Positions 26,630 to 34,832 of a stretch of 64,000 bases of DNA are shown here, piece by piece. Source of the stretch: Tetmemena sp. SeJ-2015 (taxonomy: Eukaryota; Ciliophora; Spirotrichea; Sporadotrichida; Oxytrichidae); the NCBI GenBank assembly GCA_027382625.1, contig JAJKFJ010022509.1, positions 1 through 64,000 of the forward strand, written 5' to 3'. The first letter of the stretch is position 1, and each line of letters begins with the position of its first letter. The translations under genes were made by a program, and so were the position numbers. Below the pieces are notes generated by a model. That model saw nothing but the letters and a program-made list of their open reading frames with translations. It did not search any database and was not told the DNA's origin.

Positions 26630-27716
26630 GACCGGTTCTCAAAAAGAATGTCATATTCGGGCTGTACATTTTAGAATTATGGTAATGAATAAGCGGTGGT
26701 GGCCCGCCCGTGCATCGAACTCAACATGGACAACGCGACTGGAGATGAAGTGCGCGTGGCCATGGACTGCACTCCCACCAAAAAAGGTTTCCGCCGGTTG
26801 CAGGCCCTGCTCTGGCTTTATGAAGGCAAAAGCCGCGAGGAGGTCGCCGCGCTCTCACGCTTCAGCCTGCGGCATGTGCTGCGTTTGATCCAGGCCTTCA
26901 ACCTCGCCGGTCTTGACGGGCTTATTCCCGGACGCAGCAGCGGACGGCGGCGCATCCTGCCCAGGGAACAAGTGGCCGAGAAGATCGTGCCGCTTATCGA
27001 GGACCCCACCCTGGCCGGGCAGACACACTGGACAGCGGTGAAGCTCCACGGCTGGATCAAGGAGCACCTGCAGACCCAGCTCGGCTACAGCACCACGGTG
27101 CGTTATCTCCATGAGCAGGACTACAAGCTCAAGGTGCCGCGCCCCTGGCCGCTCAAGCAGGACGAGGAACTGCGCGAGGCCTTCTGTGTCAAGCTGCGTG
27201 CCTGGCAGGAGGCCAAAACCGACCAGAAAAAGGGGAAGGCGACCCGCGCCCGCGGCGCATGGACAAAAGGGCAAAGGTCGTCTTGATCGGGCGCCATCCG
27301 GACGCTTTTGCGGTGTGTCCTGCGGATGGACGGCTGACCACGATGCTCTTCAACCACTGCGACAGCGAGACCTTCCAGGTGTTCCTCGACGCACTGGCCC
27401 AGGAGAATCCGCCGGTGCCCGGGCGTCGCGCCATTGTGGTGCTCGACAACGCCTCCTGGCACAAGGTCAAGCGGCTCAACTGGCATCACTTCCAGCCGGA
27501 GTATCTGCCGGCGCGCTCGCCGGATCTCAATGCCATCGAGCGCCTCTGGCTGCGCCTGAAGGCCGATTGGTTCAACGGCTGGATCGCCAAGAACTCCAAG
27601 CAATTGCAGGACCGGCTCATCGAAGCCCTGCGCTCCATGATCGACCAACCCTCCGTCCTTCAGTCCCAATGCCGCCCAAAGGTTAGTTTATGACAGGCTT
27701 TCTGAGAACCGGTCTA
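26628..27716 (+). mobile_element. IS630-type insertion sequence B, degenerate
   Basis: Terminal repeats begin TAGACCGGTTCTCA on the left (26628 onward), and the same sequence is read inward from the right end (27716 backward); TGTCATA further in is also shared. It abuts element A directly, and its ends differ clearly from those of A, so it is a second IS630-type lineage rather than a copy. The transposase inside is broken. Confidence 0.88.
26696..27693 (+). pseudogene. IS630 family transposase, internally deleted and frameshifted
   Basis: The first frame (26696-27286, GTG start) holds the DNA-binding half and aligns with the transposase of element A through the PRPWPL segment. A second frame (27259-27693) holds VVLDNASWHK and SPDLNAIERLWLRLK, that is the second Asp and the Glu. 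The short stretch carrying the first catalytic Asp (WFGDECG in element A) is missing. Only the following GDPRPRR remains, in the second frame. So both a deletion and a frameshift are present and the enzyme cannot be functional as encoded. Confidence 0.85.
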
Positions 27717-27800
27717 GGCGGCAGAAAAGCAAGACGCAGCCTGTGCATTGACGACTCCGCTTTGGCCAGCCGAACAGAGCGCTTAAATGTAAGGGCACCC

Positions 27801-27862
27801 TTCAGCCCTCGAAAGCGGTGTAGCGCCGAGGCTTGCCTCCGCACTCCATGACGCTGTCGCGA
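27801..27862. repeat. dispersed intergenic repeat, GGAGTGCGG family
   Basis: Read on the minus strand it contains CGACAGCGTCATGGAGTGCG and CACCGCTTTCGAGGG. Related sequence occurs at 42076-42232 (both arms), and a shorter related end at 46590-46697. It lies between the decayed IS element and the folP stop codon. Confidence 0.65.
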
Positions 27863-27865
27863 CTT

Positions 27866-28705
27866 TTACGCCCCTTCCAAAATCGCCTCCATCATCCGCA
27901 GTGCCTCTCGATTCGGCTTCACATCATGCACGCGCACGATGCGTGCCCCATGCTCACGCGCATAGGCGCTGAGGGCGATGGTGGGCCAGAAGCGGTCTTC
28001 CATGGCTTCGGAGTGCATGACGCGGGCGATGGTGGATTTGCGAGAGATGCCCACGAGCAGCGGTCGCCGGGTGCAAAGCTGCGGCAGTTCGCGCATGAGG
28101 GTGAGGTTGTGCTCCAGAGTTTTGCCGAAGCCGAAGCCGGGATCGAGCACGATGCGCTCGGGATCGATGCCTTCGTTTTGGAGAACGCGCAGGCGGTTTT
28201 CAAAATAGTCGGACACGGCAGCGACGACATCGTCGTACTGCGGATGGGCCTGCATGGTCTGCGGCGTGCCGGTCATGTGCATGACGACGAGCCCCGCCTT
28301 GGATTCCGCAGCGACGCGCGGCATGGCGGCATCGCCACGCAAGCCGGTCACATCGTTGATGATGTCTGCCCCGGCATCCAGCGCGGCACGGGCGACGGAG
28401 GCCTTCATGGTGTCGATGGAGATGAGGGCTTTAGTCTGTGAGCGCACGGCGCGGATCACTGGCAGCACGCGGTGCAGTTCCTCGGCTTCGCTCACAGGCT
28501 CGGCACCCGGGCGGGTAGATTCGCCGCCGATGTCCAGAATGTCCGCGCCTTCCGCCAGCAGCGTGAAGGCATGCTCCACAGCCCGGCCCGGGTCATTGAA
28601 GCGGCCGCCGTCGGAAAAGCTGTCGGGCGTGACGTTGACAATGCCCATGATAAGACCGCGATGGGTGAGATCGAGATCGTGGTTGCCAAATCGCCAGCGG
28701 AACAT
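27866..28705 (-). CDS. folP: dihydropteroate synthase
   Basis: This 279-aa enzyme joins p-aminobenzoate to dihydropterin pyrophosphate in folate synthesis (cytoplasm). All the family signatures are present: GIVNVTPDSFSDGG near the N-terminus, DIGGESTRPGA, ISIDTMKASVA, DIINDVTGL, VLDPGFGFGKT and LVGISRKS. Its length is normal (about 270-290). ATG 28705 begins MFRWRFGNHDLDLT, a natural start; the open frame runs much further upstream but that part overlaps the divergent gene's promoter and coding region. No other folate genes are adjacent. Confidence 0.96.
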   Translation of the reverse strand: MFRWRFGNHDLDLTHRGLIMGIVNVTPDSFSDGGRFNDPGRAVEHAFTLLAEGADILDIGGESTRPGAEPVSEAEELHRVLPVIRAVRSQTKALISIDTMKASVARAALDAGADIINDVTGLRGDAAMPRVAAESKAGLVVMHMTGTPQTMQAHPQYDDVVAAVSDYFENRLRVLQNEGIDPERIVLDPGFGFGKTLEHNLTLMRELPQLCTRRPLLVGISRKSTIARVMHSEAMEDRFWPTIALSAYAREHGARIVRVHDVKPNREALRMMEAILEGA

Positions 28706-28831
28706 GGGTGGTGCGGGCGGCTCAGCCCGGTACCGGGTATGTTGAGTTGGAACGGGTTTCCGCCAAGCAGAAAAGTACGAGGAAAAACAGCCCGTGATAT
28801 TGCCCGCACCGTTTTCCCGCTGCATGGTTTG

Positions 28832-30304
28832 ATGATGAAGCTCAACCCGGCCACCCTGCTGATCATCCTCCTCGCGCTTGGAGGTGCAGCGGCATTGTTT
28901 CTGGCGGGGGTGAAACCGGAACCGCCGCCAGCAATCAGTGCTCCCCCGCCGGAGGCTGCGGTGAAACAAGAAGCGGCACCGATCGACGTCACCAACAAGG
29001 CGGTGGAAGACCTTAAAAAGCAGATCGTGCTGCTGGAAGGCCAGATCGAATATCTCCAGGGCCAGAATGACGCCCTGAAGGATGAGAATGCGCAGATGAT
29101 TCAGAAGCTCGGCATGCTGGGCATGAAGGACGCGCCCAAGATGACTCTGAAGGATGATGATGTGGCACCTGACTTTGTGGGCATGGGCTTGGAGATGATG
29201 AAAATGCGCAAGCTGCATGCGCTGCCTCTGGTGACGACGGCGGTCAGCCAGGAAGAGGTGGAAAAAGTCATCCTCGCCTGGCTCAAACGCCAGCAGCCGA
29301 ATGAAGAGGGAAAGAAACTTGCGCGCGGACTCGCTGCGCTGGGCTGGATTCCTGAAGCAATTGATCCCCTGCCGCTGCGCGCCGCTCTGCTGGCTCGCCA
29401 GCTGGGCGGCTGGTATGACGATGAGTCGGAGACCATGTACACGATTGAAGCCTCCACGGCTTCCGGCCCTGCGGTGACTTCGAACGAGCCGCTGGGGATC
29501 GCCTTCGGGCAGCTGCTGCGCGAATACGGAAGCATTTTGTTTCAGCCGCAGCATGGCCCCATGAAGACTGACATGCGGCTGGCGCGGGATTCATTGATCG
29601 CGGGAGATGCGGCGCTCACGCGGTTCCTGCACTCACTGCAAAACCCGGCTTCCGAGTTGAAGGACGATCTGCCTGCGGAAGACCCGGATCATCCGATCAA
29701 CCAGGTGCCCATGCCGGCCTACCTGCGGGAGCTGGCGCTGTTCCCTTTCAATCGGGGCTTTGATTTTGCGCAGACACTGCACAGCGCCGGCAGTTTCCCG
29801 CAGCTCAATGCCGCCTACAGCCGCCCGCCCATCAGCACGGCGGAGGTCATTGATCCGGAAATGTATCTCGATCCAGAGCGCCCGGCTCCGGTGGAAATCC
29901 AACTGTGGGAAGTGAAGCTCAAGGGCGTGCTGCCGTATCTCGATGACTGCCTTGGCAAATTCGCCTGCGTCACAGCCCTGCGCACCTACAACACCGATGA
30001 AGTCGCGGCCCTCGGCGCACGCGGCCTTGTGGCAGATCGCCTGCTGGCATGGGCAGCGGATGGCGGTGCCAAACGCGACCACGCTGCATGGCAAACGCTC
30101 TTCATGGACAAGTCCTCCGCCGATGCCTTTTACAAGGCCATGCTCAACTCCTTGAAGCAGCGCTACGAGACCAAGGGTGAAAGTGAATTCACCGCGCAGG
30201 GCCGGTTTGTCAGCCTGCTGCGCAATCGCAGCGACGCAGGTGTGGTGTTGATTGAAGCGGCCAACGAAGAAGCCAGGGCCGCATTGAAACTTTTGATGAA
30301 GTAA
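28832..30304 (+). CDS. hypothetical membrane-anchored coiled-coil protein
   Basis: This 490-aa protein has an N-terminal membrane anchor ([18 protein letters not shown], about 9-27), a Pro/Ala-rich linker and a short coiled coil ([20 protein letters not shown] region, about 50-90). A helical domain of about 380 residues with no recognised motif follows. The start at 28832 (or the adjacent ATG at 28835) places the anchor at the N-terminus. Its TAA overlaps the acylphosphatase start (TAATG), so it is translationally coupled to the run that ends with the ABC transporter genes. It may be a periplasmic partner of that transporter, but this rests on position only. Confidence 0.8.
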   Translation: MMKLNPATLLIILLALGGAAALFLAGVKPEPPPAISAPPPEAAVKQEAAPIDVTNKAVEDLKKQIVLLEGQIEYLQGQNDALKDENAQMIQKLGMLGMKDAPKMTLKDDDVAPDFVGMGLEMMKMRKLHALPLVTTAVSQEEVEKVILAWLKRQQPNEEGKKLARGLAALGWIPEAIDPLPLRAALLARQLGGWYDDESETMYTIEASTASGPAVTSNEPLGIAFGQLLREYGSILFQPQHGPMKTDMRLARDSLIAGDAALTRFLHSLQNPASELKDDLPAEDPDHPINQVPMPAYLRELALFPFNRGFDFAQTLHSAGSFPQLNAAYSRPPISTAEVIDPEMYLDPERPAPVEIQLWEVKLKGVLPYLDDCLGKFACVTALRTYNTDEVAALGARGLVADRLLAWAADGGAKRDHAAWQTLFMDKSSADAFYKAMLNSLKQRYETKGESEFTAQGRFVSLLRNRSDAGVVLIEAANEEARAALKLLMK

Positions 30305-30582
30305 TGACCGCAAAAAATGTTCTCTATTCAGGCCGCGTCCAGGGCGTGGGATTTCGCTACAGCACGAAGCGCATCGCCTCGGGCTTCGACGTGACCGGCT
30401 GGGTCAAAAATCTGCCCGATGGTCGCGTGGAGCTGCAGGCGCAGGCGTTGGAAGCCGATGAGCTGGATGCATTCCTGGAAGACATCCAGCAGAGCAGCCT
30501 GGGATCTCACATCAAGCAGCGCGAGGTCAAAGCCATCGCGGCAGAGCCAAACTTGCGTGGATTCAGCATTCTGCGTGATTAA
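30304..30582 (+). CDS. acyP: acylphosphatase
   Basis: This 92-aa protein is a normal-length acylphosphatase, hydrolysing acyl phosphates such as carbamoyl phosphate or acetyl phosphate. The phosphate-binding loop with its catalytic Arg ([15 protein letters not shown]) and the Asn-containing motif ([12 protein letters not shown]) are both intact. The start overlaps the previous stop and the next gene begins 16 bp after its stop. Linkage to an ABC export system is unusual but may only reflect shared transcription. Confidence 0.95.
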   Translation: MTAKNVLYSGRVQGVGFRYSTKRIASGFDVTGWVKNLPDGRVELQAQALEADELDAFLEDIQQSSLGSHIKQREVKAIAAEPNLRGFSILRD

Positions 30583-30597
30583 CCTTTCCCAACCCGT

Positions 30598-31461
30598 ATG
30601 AGCGCCACGCCCGCCGTTTCCGTCAACCATCTGACCAAGGTCTTCAAAGGCCACCTTGGCAAAGGCGCCTTCCGTGCCGTGCATGATGTGTCATTCACGG
30701 TGGAGGCAGGTGAAGTCTACGGCCTCATCGGGCCGAATGGATCCGGCAAATCCACCACGATGAAGGCCATCCTGGGCCTGCTCAATGCGACTGAAGGCGA
30801 CACCAGCATCTTCGGCATCCCGAGCACGGAAGTGGCCAGCCGCCGCAGCGTGGGCTTCCTGCCGGAGAATCCGTATTTCTACAAGCACCTGACCGGACGC
30901 GAGACCCTGCATTTCTACGGCAAGCTCTGCGGCATGAGCGGGGATGAATTGAAATCCCGTGCGGAGGAAATGCTGGCACTGACCGGGCTTGAGGATGCGG
31001 CCACGCGGCGCGTGGGCGGATATTCCAAAGGCATGCTGCAACGCCTCGGACTGGCGCAGGCCCTGATCCATGAGCCGCAGCTCCTCGTGCTGGATGAACC
31101 CACCGCCGGTGTGGACCCCTCAGGCTCGCGCATCATCCGGGATCTGATCATCGAGTTCCGCTCCCGTGGCATCACTGTGCTGGTCACTTCTCACCTGCTG
31201 GAGCAAATGCAGGAGGTGTGCGACCGCGTGGGCATCATGGCTCACGGGCGTATGGTGCGCGAAGGACGGCTGGACGAGCTGATCGCCGTGGAAAATCAAA
31301 CCGAGCTGGTTCTTGAAAACGCCTCCCCTGACCTGCTGGCGAAAATCGATGCCCTGGTGAAGGCCGAAGGCGGCGGCACGCGACTGCTGCGCAGCGGCCA
31401 CCCGCGCACGACGCTGGAACGCCTGTTCATCGAAGCAACCAACGAACCGAAAAAACTATGA
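30598..31461 (+). CDS. ABC transporter ATP-binding protein
   Basis: This 287-aa protein is an ABC ATPase of the ABC-2 exporter class. It has Walker A GPNGSGKST (about 43-51), Q-loop FLPENPYFYKHL, signature YSKGMLQRLGLAQAL, Walker B LLVLDEPTAGVDPSG and switch His TSHLL. Its C-terminal extension of about 70 residues is typical of NatA/GldA-like proteins. The stop overlaps the permease start (ATGA). With that permease it should form an inner-membrane exporter or a membrane-remodelling complex; the cargo is unknown. Confidence 0.95.
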   Translation: MSATPAVSVNHLTKVFKGHLGKGAFRAVHDVSFTVEAGEVYGLIGPNGSGKSTTMKAILGLLNATEGDTSIFGIPSTEVASRRSVGFLPENPYFYKHLTGRETLHFYGKLCGMSGDELKSRAEEMLALTGLEDAATRRVGGYSKGMLQRLGLAQALIHEPQLLVLDEPTAGVDPSGSRIIRDLIIEFRSRGITVLVTSHLLEQMQEVCDRVGIMAHGRMVREGRLDELIAVENQTELVLENASPDLLAKIDALVKAEGGGTRLLRSGHPRTTLERLFIEATNEPKKL

Positions 31462-32381
31462 GCCAAGCCTCCTCAAGTTCTGCCGCCGCCTCCGTGGCTC
31501 CGGTGCGCTTCTCCCCCAAGCGCGTGTGGACGCTGGCCTATGCGACGATGACGCAGCTGATGCGGATGAAGATCCTGCCCTTCCTGCTGCTGTTTTGCGC
31601 GCTGGTGGCGGCCATGGGCGTCGGCTTTTCCACCATCAATCCCGAGCAGCAGCTCAGCCAGTTCAAGACCATGTCCTTGGGCGTGCTGCAGGTGTTCAGC
31701 ATCGTCTTCGGCATTGTTGCCACCGCCCTGCTGCTGCCGAAAGACCTGGAGGACCGCACGCTCTACACGATCCTGTCAAAGCCGGTGCCTCGCTTTGACT
31801 ACCTGCTCGGCAAGCTGATCGGAGTGCTGATGCTCATCGCCTCAGGCCTCGTCATCATTGATGCGGTGCTGAGCCTGATCTTGTGGTTGCAGCAGTCCAT
31901 GCTGTTCGCCTCCGCCGTGTCCCAGCTGCATTCGGAAAACCAGGATTCGCCCGAGGCTGTGGCGCAGATGCGCGAAATCGTGGCCAGGCAAGGACTCACC
32001 TGGAACCTGCACTGGGCGGTGTGGGCCATCTTCCTGAAAGCCGCCGTGGTGACCACCGTGGCCCTGCTGCTTTCCTGCATCGCGAGTTCGACGCTCTTCA
32101 CCATCGTCATCACCTTTTGCATCACCATCATCGGCCATGGTCATGCGATGATCCGCGAATTCATCTTCCAGCCCAATCTTGGCAGCACCGCCACGCGCAT
32201 CGCCACCTTTCTGCTGGCCACCATCTGCCCCGACCTGGCGCAGTTCGATGTCGTGGACAGCGTGGCGAATGGCGAGATCGTGCCCTGGGTTGCGGTCTAT
32301 GAAATGACCGGCATCGCAGCGCTCTACATGACGGTGTACCTCTTCGTCACTCACCTGGTCTTTGTGGAGAAGGAACTATGA
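31458..32381 (+). CDS. ABC-2 type permease
   Basis: This 307-aa membrane protein has about six hydrophobic segments, starting with ILPFLLLFCALVAAMGVGFS, as in ABC-2 permeases that pair with NatA-type ATPases. The segment LLLPKDLEDRTLYTILSKPVPRFDYLLGKL is the hallmark cytoplasmic loop of this permease group. A long extracytoplasmic loop (about 145-180) carries a charged stretch. It overlaps the ATPase gene upstream and the next gene downstream by 4 bp each, so all three are translationally coupled. Confidence 0.92.
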   Translation: MSQASSSSAAASVAPVRFSPKRVWTLAYATMTQLMRMKILPFLLLFCALVAAMGVGFSTINPEQQLSQFKTMSLGVLQVFSIVFGIVATALLLPKDLEDRTLYTILSKPVPRFDYLLGKLIGVLMLIASGLVIIDAVLSLILWLQQSMLFASAVSQLHSENQDSPEAVAQMREIVARQGLTWNLHWAVWAIFLKAAVVTTVALLLSCIASSTLFTIVITFCITIIGHGHAMIREFIFQPNLGSTATRIATFLLATICPDLAQFDVVDSVANGEIVPWVAVYEMTGIAALYMTVYLFVTHLVFVEKEL

Positions 32382-33172
32382 AACGAAAACTCCAGGCTGC
32401 TGCTGTGCTGCTGATTTTTGGCGTGCTGAAACTGCCGCTGGAGCAGCGGGTCACGCATGATCTGCGCACGATGCATCTGGTGGATGAGCCGCTGCATCTG
32501 GGCGTGAAGGGCAACATGGGACAGATGGGTTTGGCAGCAGCATTCGGCGGATTACGCGGGCTGATCGCCACCGTTTTCCAGCTGCGCGCCCATGTGGAGT
32601 TTACTCGGGTGAACTGGGCGCAGGTGGACAAATACTATGGGTTTGTGACGCAACTCCAGCCGCGCAATGCCCGCTACTGGGAGGAGGCCTCATGGCACAT
32701 GGCCTACAATGCGGCCTCATATTACCTCTACAACAAAGAGCTGAAGTCCGGCCTGCGTGGCACCTTGTTCCATGACTATGTGAAGCGTGGCCTCGACATT
32801 CTGGAGGAGGGTTTGAAGCTCATGCCGGACAATCCCCGACTCTGGCAAAAGCTGGGAGACCTGCACTGGAACCGCAGCAAGGACTTCAAAGCCTCCGGTG
32901 ACGCCTACCTGAGCTCCTTTCAGCATGGCGGGCTGAATTTCACCGAGCGCTTCGCTGGCTTCGCCTATGCGCAGGCAAACGATCCCGACTCATGGGCCAA
33001 GGGTTACGCCATTTTGAAAAAGCTCTACGACGAGAAAAAGGCCACTCCCGGGCTGATCGAATTCCTGAAGATGCTGGAACATAACCTCCACATCCCTGGG
33101 GCTCAGTGCATTCCAGATGCAGGTCCGGTGAGAACAATCCCAAAACCTCAGTCCGGCCCCCTACGGCCATAG
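32378..33172 (+). CDS. TPR-like protein encoded with an ABC-2 transporter
   Basis: This 264-aa protein starts inside the permease stop (ATGA). An N-terminal hydrophobic stretch (AAAVLLIFGVLKLPL) suggests a membrane anchor or signal. The rest is helical, with TPR-like character (NARYWEEASWHMAYNAASYYLY and MPDNPRLWQKLGDLHWNRSKDFKASGDAY). Proteins of this type are recurrently encoded after GldA/NatA-type transporters in Verrucomicrobiota as far as I recall, but I cannot name it. It is probably an accessory protein of the transporter. Confidence 0.82.
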   Translation: MKRKLQAAAVLLIFGVLKLPLEQRVTHDLRTMHLVDEPLHLGVKGNMGQMGLAAAFGGLRGLIATVFQLRAHVEFTRVNWAQVDKYYGFVTQLQPRNARYWEEASWHMAYNAASYYLYNKELKSGLRGTLFHDYVKRGLDILEEGLKLMPDNPRLWQKLGDLHWNRSKDFKASGDAYLSSFQHGGLNFTERFAGFAYAQANDPDSWAKGYAILKKLYDEKKATPGLIEFLKMLEHNLHIPGAQCIPDAGPVRTIPKPQSGPLRP

Positions 33173-33210
33173 GCTGGCAACCTAGCTTGGTTGACATCCG
33201 ATGCTTTCGG

Positions 33211-33222
33211 GTGAAATTTCAC
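33211..33222. promoter_or_regulatory. palindrome upstream of rex, possible autoregulatory operator
   Basis: GTGAAATTTCAC is a perfect 12-bp palindrome ending 13 bp before the rex start. It resembles the Rex half-sites (GTGAA / TTCAC), but the spacing between them is 2 bp rather than the usual 4. It is therefore a weak candidate for Rex autoregulation. Confidence 0.4.
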
Positions 33223-33235
33223 ATTGTTCCAACCA

Positions 33236-33853
33236 ATGCCTGCCAAAATAGACATTCCCCGCAAGTCGATCTACCGCCTGTCGATCTACCAGCGCTGCCT
33301 GCAGCGTCTGCGTGAGAACCAGGTGGACACCGTGTCGTCTGCCGCATTGGCAAAAGCGGCCGGGGTGAAGTCCACGCAGTTGCGCAAAGACCTCGCGTAT
33401 TTCGGCCAGCTCGGCACCCGGGGGCTGGGCTACAATGTGGACGCCCTCAGCGGCACGATTGGCGATGTGCTGGGGCAGAACAAACTGCAGCCGGTCATTT
33501 TGGTCGGCGTTGGGAATCTCGGTTCCGCTCTGCTGCGCTACGGCGGCTTCCGCAAGGAGGGCTTCGAAGTCGCGGCCGCGTTCGATCTCTCGCCACGCAA
33601 GCAGCCGCAAGTCACTGTGCCCGTGCTGCCGATGACTGACATGGCCGAGTTCATCCGGCGCCAGAATGTGAAAATGGCCATCCTTACGGTGCCCGCCAGC
33701 AATGCCCAGTCCGTGGTCAATGATCTGGTGCAGCACGGCATCCAGGCCATCCTGAATTTCTCGCCCACCGTCCTCGATGTCCCGGAGAATGTCGTGGTGA
33801 ACAGCGTCGATCTGGCCGTGGAGCTGGAGAATCTGAGCTACTTCATCCGCTGA
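33236..33853 (+). CDS. rex: redox-sensing transcriptional repressor Rex
   Basis: This 205-aa repressor senses the NADH/NAD+ ratio and controls fermentative and respiratory genes. A winged-helix N-terminus (YQRCLQRLRENQVDTVSS) is followed by the family motif STQLRKDLAYFGQLGTRGLGY and a Rossmann NAD-binding site (VGVGNLGSALL). ATG 33236 (MPAKIDIPRKSIYRL) is chosen over the upstream TTG at 33224. It follows the transporter run by 63 bp and may be transcribed separately, with a palindrome just upstream. The length is typical (about 205-215). Confidence 0.95.
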   Translation: MPAKIDIPRKSIYRLSIYQRCLQRLRENQVDTVSSAALAKAAGVKSTQLRKDLAYFGQLGTRGLGYNVDALSGTIGDVLGQNKLQPVILVGVGNLGSALLRYGGFRKEGFEVAAAFDLSPRKQPQVTVPVLPMTDMAEFIRRQNVKMAILTVPASNAQSVVNDLVQHGIQAILNFSPTVLDVPENVVVNSVDLAVELENLSYFIR

Positions 33854-33938
33854 TTCTTCGGCGCGCTGGCGCTGAGAATGAGTTGAAGCAAACGCGCAGC
33901 TGCATGCGTTGATGTCGGACCACCATCCGTCCCATCCC

Positions 33939-34826
33939 ATGCTCCGACTCCTCGCCGCCCTCTTCGCCCTTGTCTCCACCGCCTCTGCGGCACATCCATT
34001 TCTCTGCTGCGACTACGGCGGCGGCAAGGTCTGCGTGGTTTCCGCCGAGGGGAAAATCGAATGGCAGTGGGACTGCAAAAGTCCGCAGGACTGCTGGAAG
34101 CTCCCGAATGGAAACTACCTTTTCTGCTTTGTCAGCGGTGCTCTCGAAGTCACACCGGACAAGAAGGTCGTGTGGGAGTACAAAGCGCCGACGGATGTGA
34201 AAGTCGAAGTCCATTCCTGCCAGCCGCTGCCGGATGGGAATGTGATGATCGTGGAATGTGGTACCAGCCGCATCATTGAGGTGGATCGCGCCGGCAAGAT
34301 CGCCAAGGAGATCAAGCTCACCGCGGCTCCTGAGATCAAACTGCACAACCAGTTTCGTGGCACACGCAAACTTGCCAACGGTCACTACCTCGTCTGCTTC
34401 AAAGGCGAAGGCAAAATCGTCGAACTTGATGCCGACGGCAAAGTGCTGCGCCAGATCAAAGTTCCTGGAGATCCCCATGAAGTCGTGCCGCTGCCTGAAG
34501 GCCACCTCCTCATCACCTGCGGTGACGGCCATCAGGTGCGCGAACTGGACGCCAAAGAAAACATCGTCTGGGAACTCGCTGAAAACGACATCCCCGGCTA
34601 CACGCTGCGCCTCATGGCCGGCTGCCAGCGCCTGCCGAATGGCAACACCGTCTTCTGCGTCTATCTTGGCCACGGCCACATCGGCGAGCAGGCCCAGGTC
34701 ATCGAAGTCACCCGTGACAAGAAGATCGTCTGGAACGTGGCCGACCACGCCCAGTTCAAGACGATCAATCAGATCATGCTGCTGGATGTGGCCGGAGACG
34801 TGACGAAGGGCGAGGTTCTGCGCTAA
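33939..34826 (+). CDS. exported beta-propeller protein
   Basis: This 295-aa protein has a signal peptide (MLRLLAALFALVSTASAA). Repeats of about 40 residues follow, containing L-P-(D/E)-G-(N/H) turns (KLPNGNYLF, PLPDGNVMI, KLANGHYLV, PLPEGHLLI, RLPNGNTVF), typical of PQQ/NHL-like beta-propellers. No catalytic residues are visible, so it is probably a binding or scaffold protein outside the cytoplasm. ATG 33939 is favoured by the signal peptide; an earlier in-frame start (33909) would mask it. It converges on proS with only 6 bp between stops. Confidence 0.82.
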   Translation: MLRLLAALFALVSTASAAHPFLCCDYGGGKVCVVSAEGKIEWQWDCKSPQDCWKLPNGNYLFCFVSGALEVTPDKKVVWEYKAPTDVKVEVHSCQPLPDGNVMIVECGTSRIIEVDRAGKIAKEIKLTAAPEIKLHNQFRGTRKLANGHYLVCFKGEGKIVELDADGKVLRQIKVPGDPHEVVPLPEGHLLITCGDGHQVRELDAKENIVWELAENDIPGYTLRLMAGCQRLPNGNTVFCVYLGHGHIGEQAQVIEVTRDKKIVWNVADHAQFKTINQIMLLDVAGDVTKGEVLR

Positions 34827-34832
34827 GACGGA

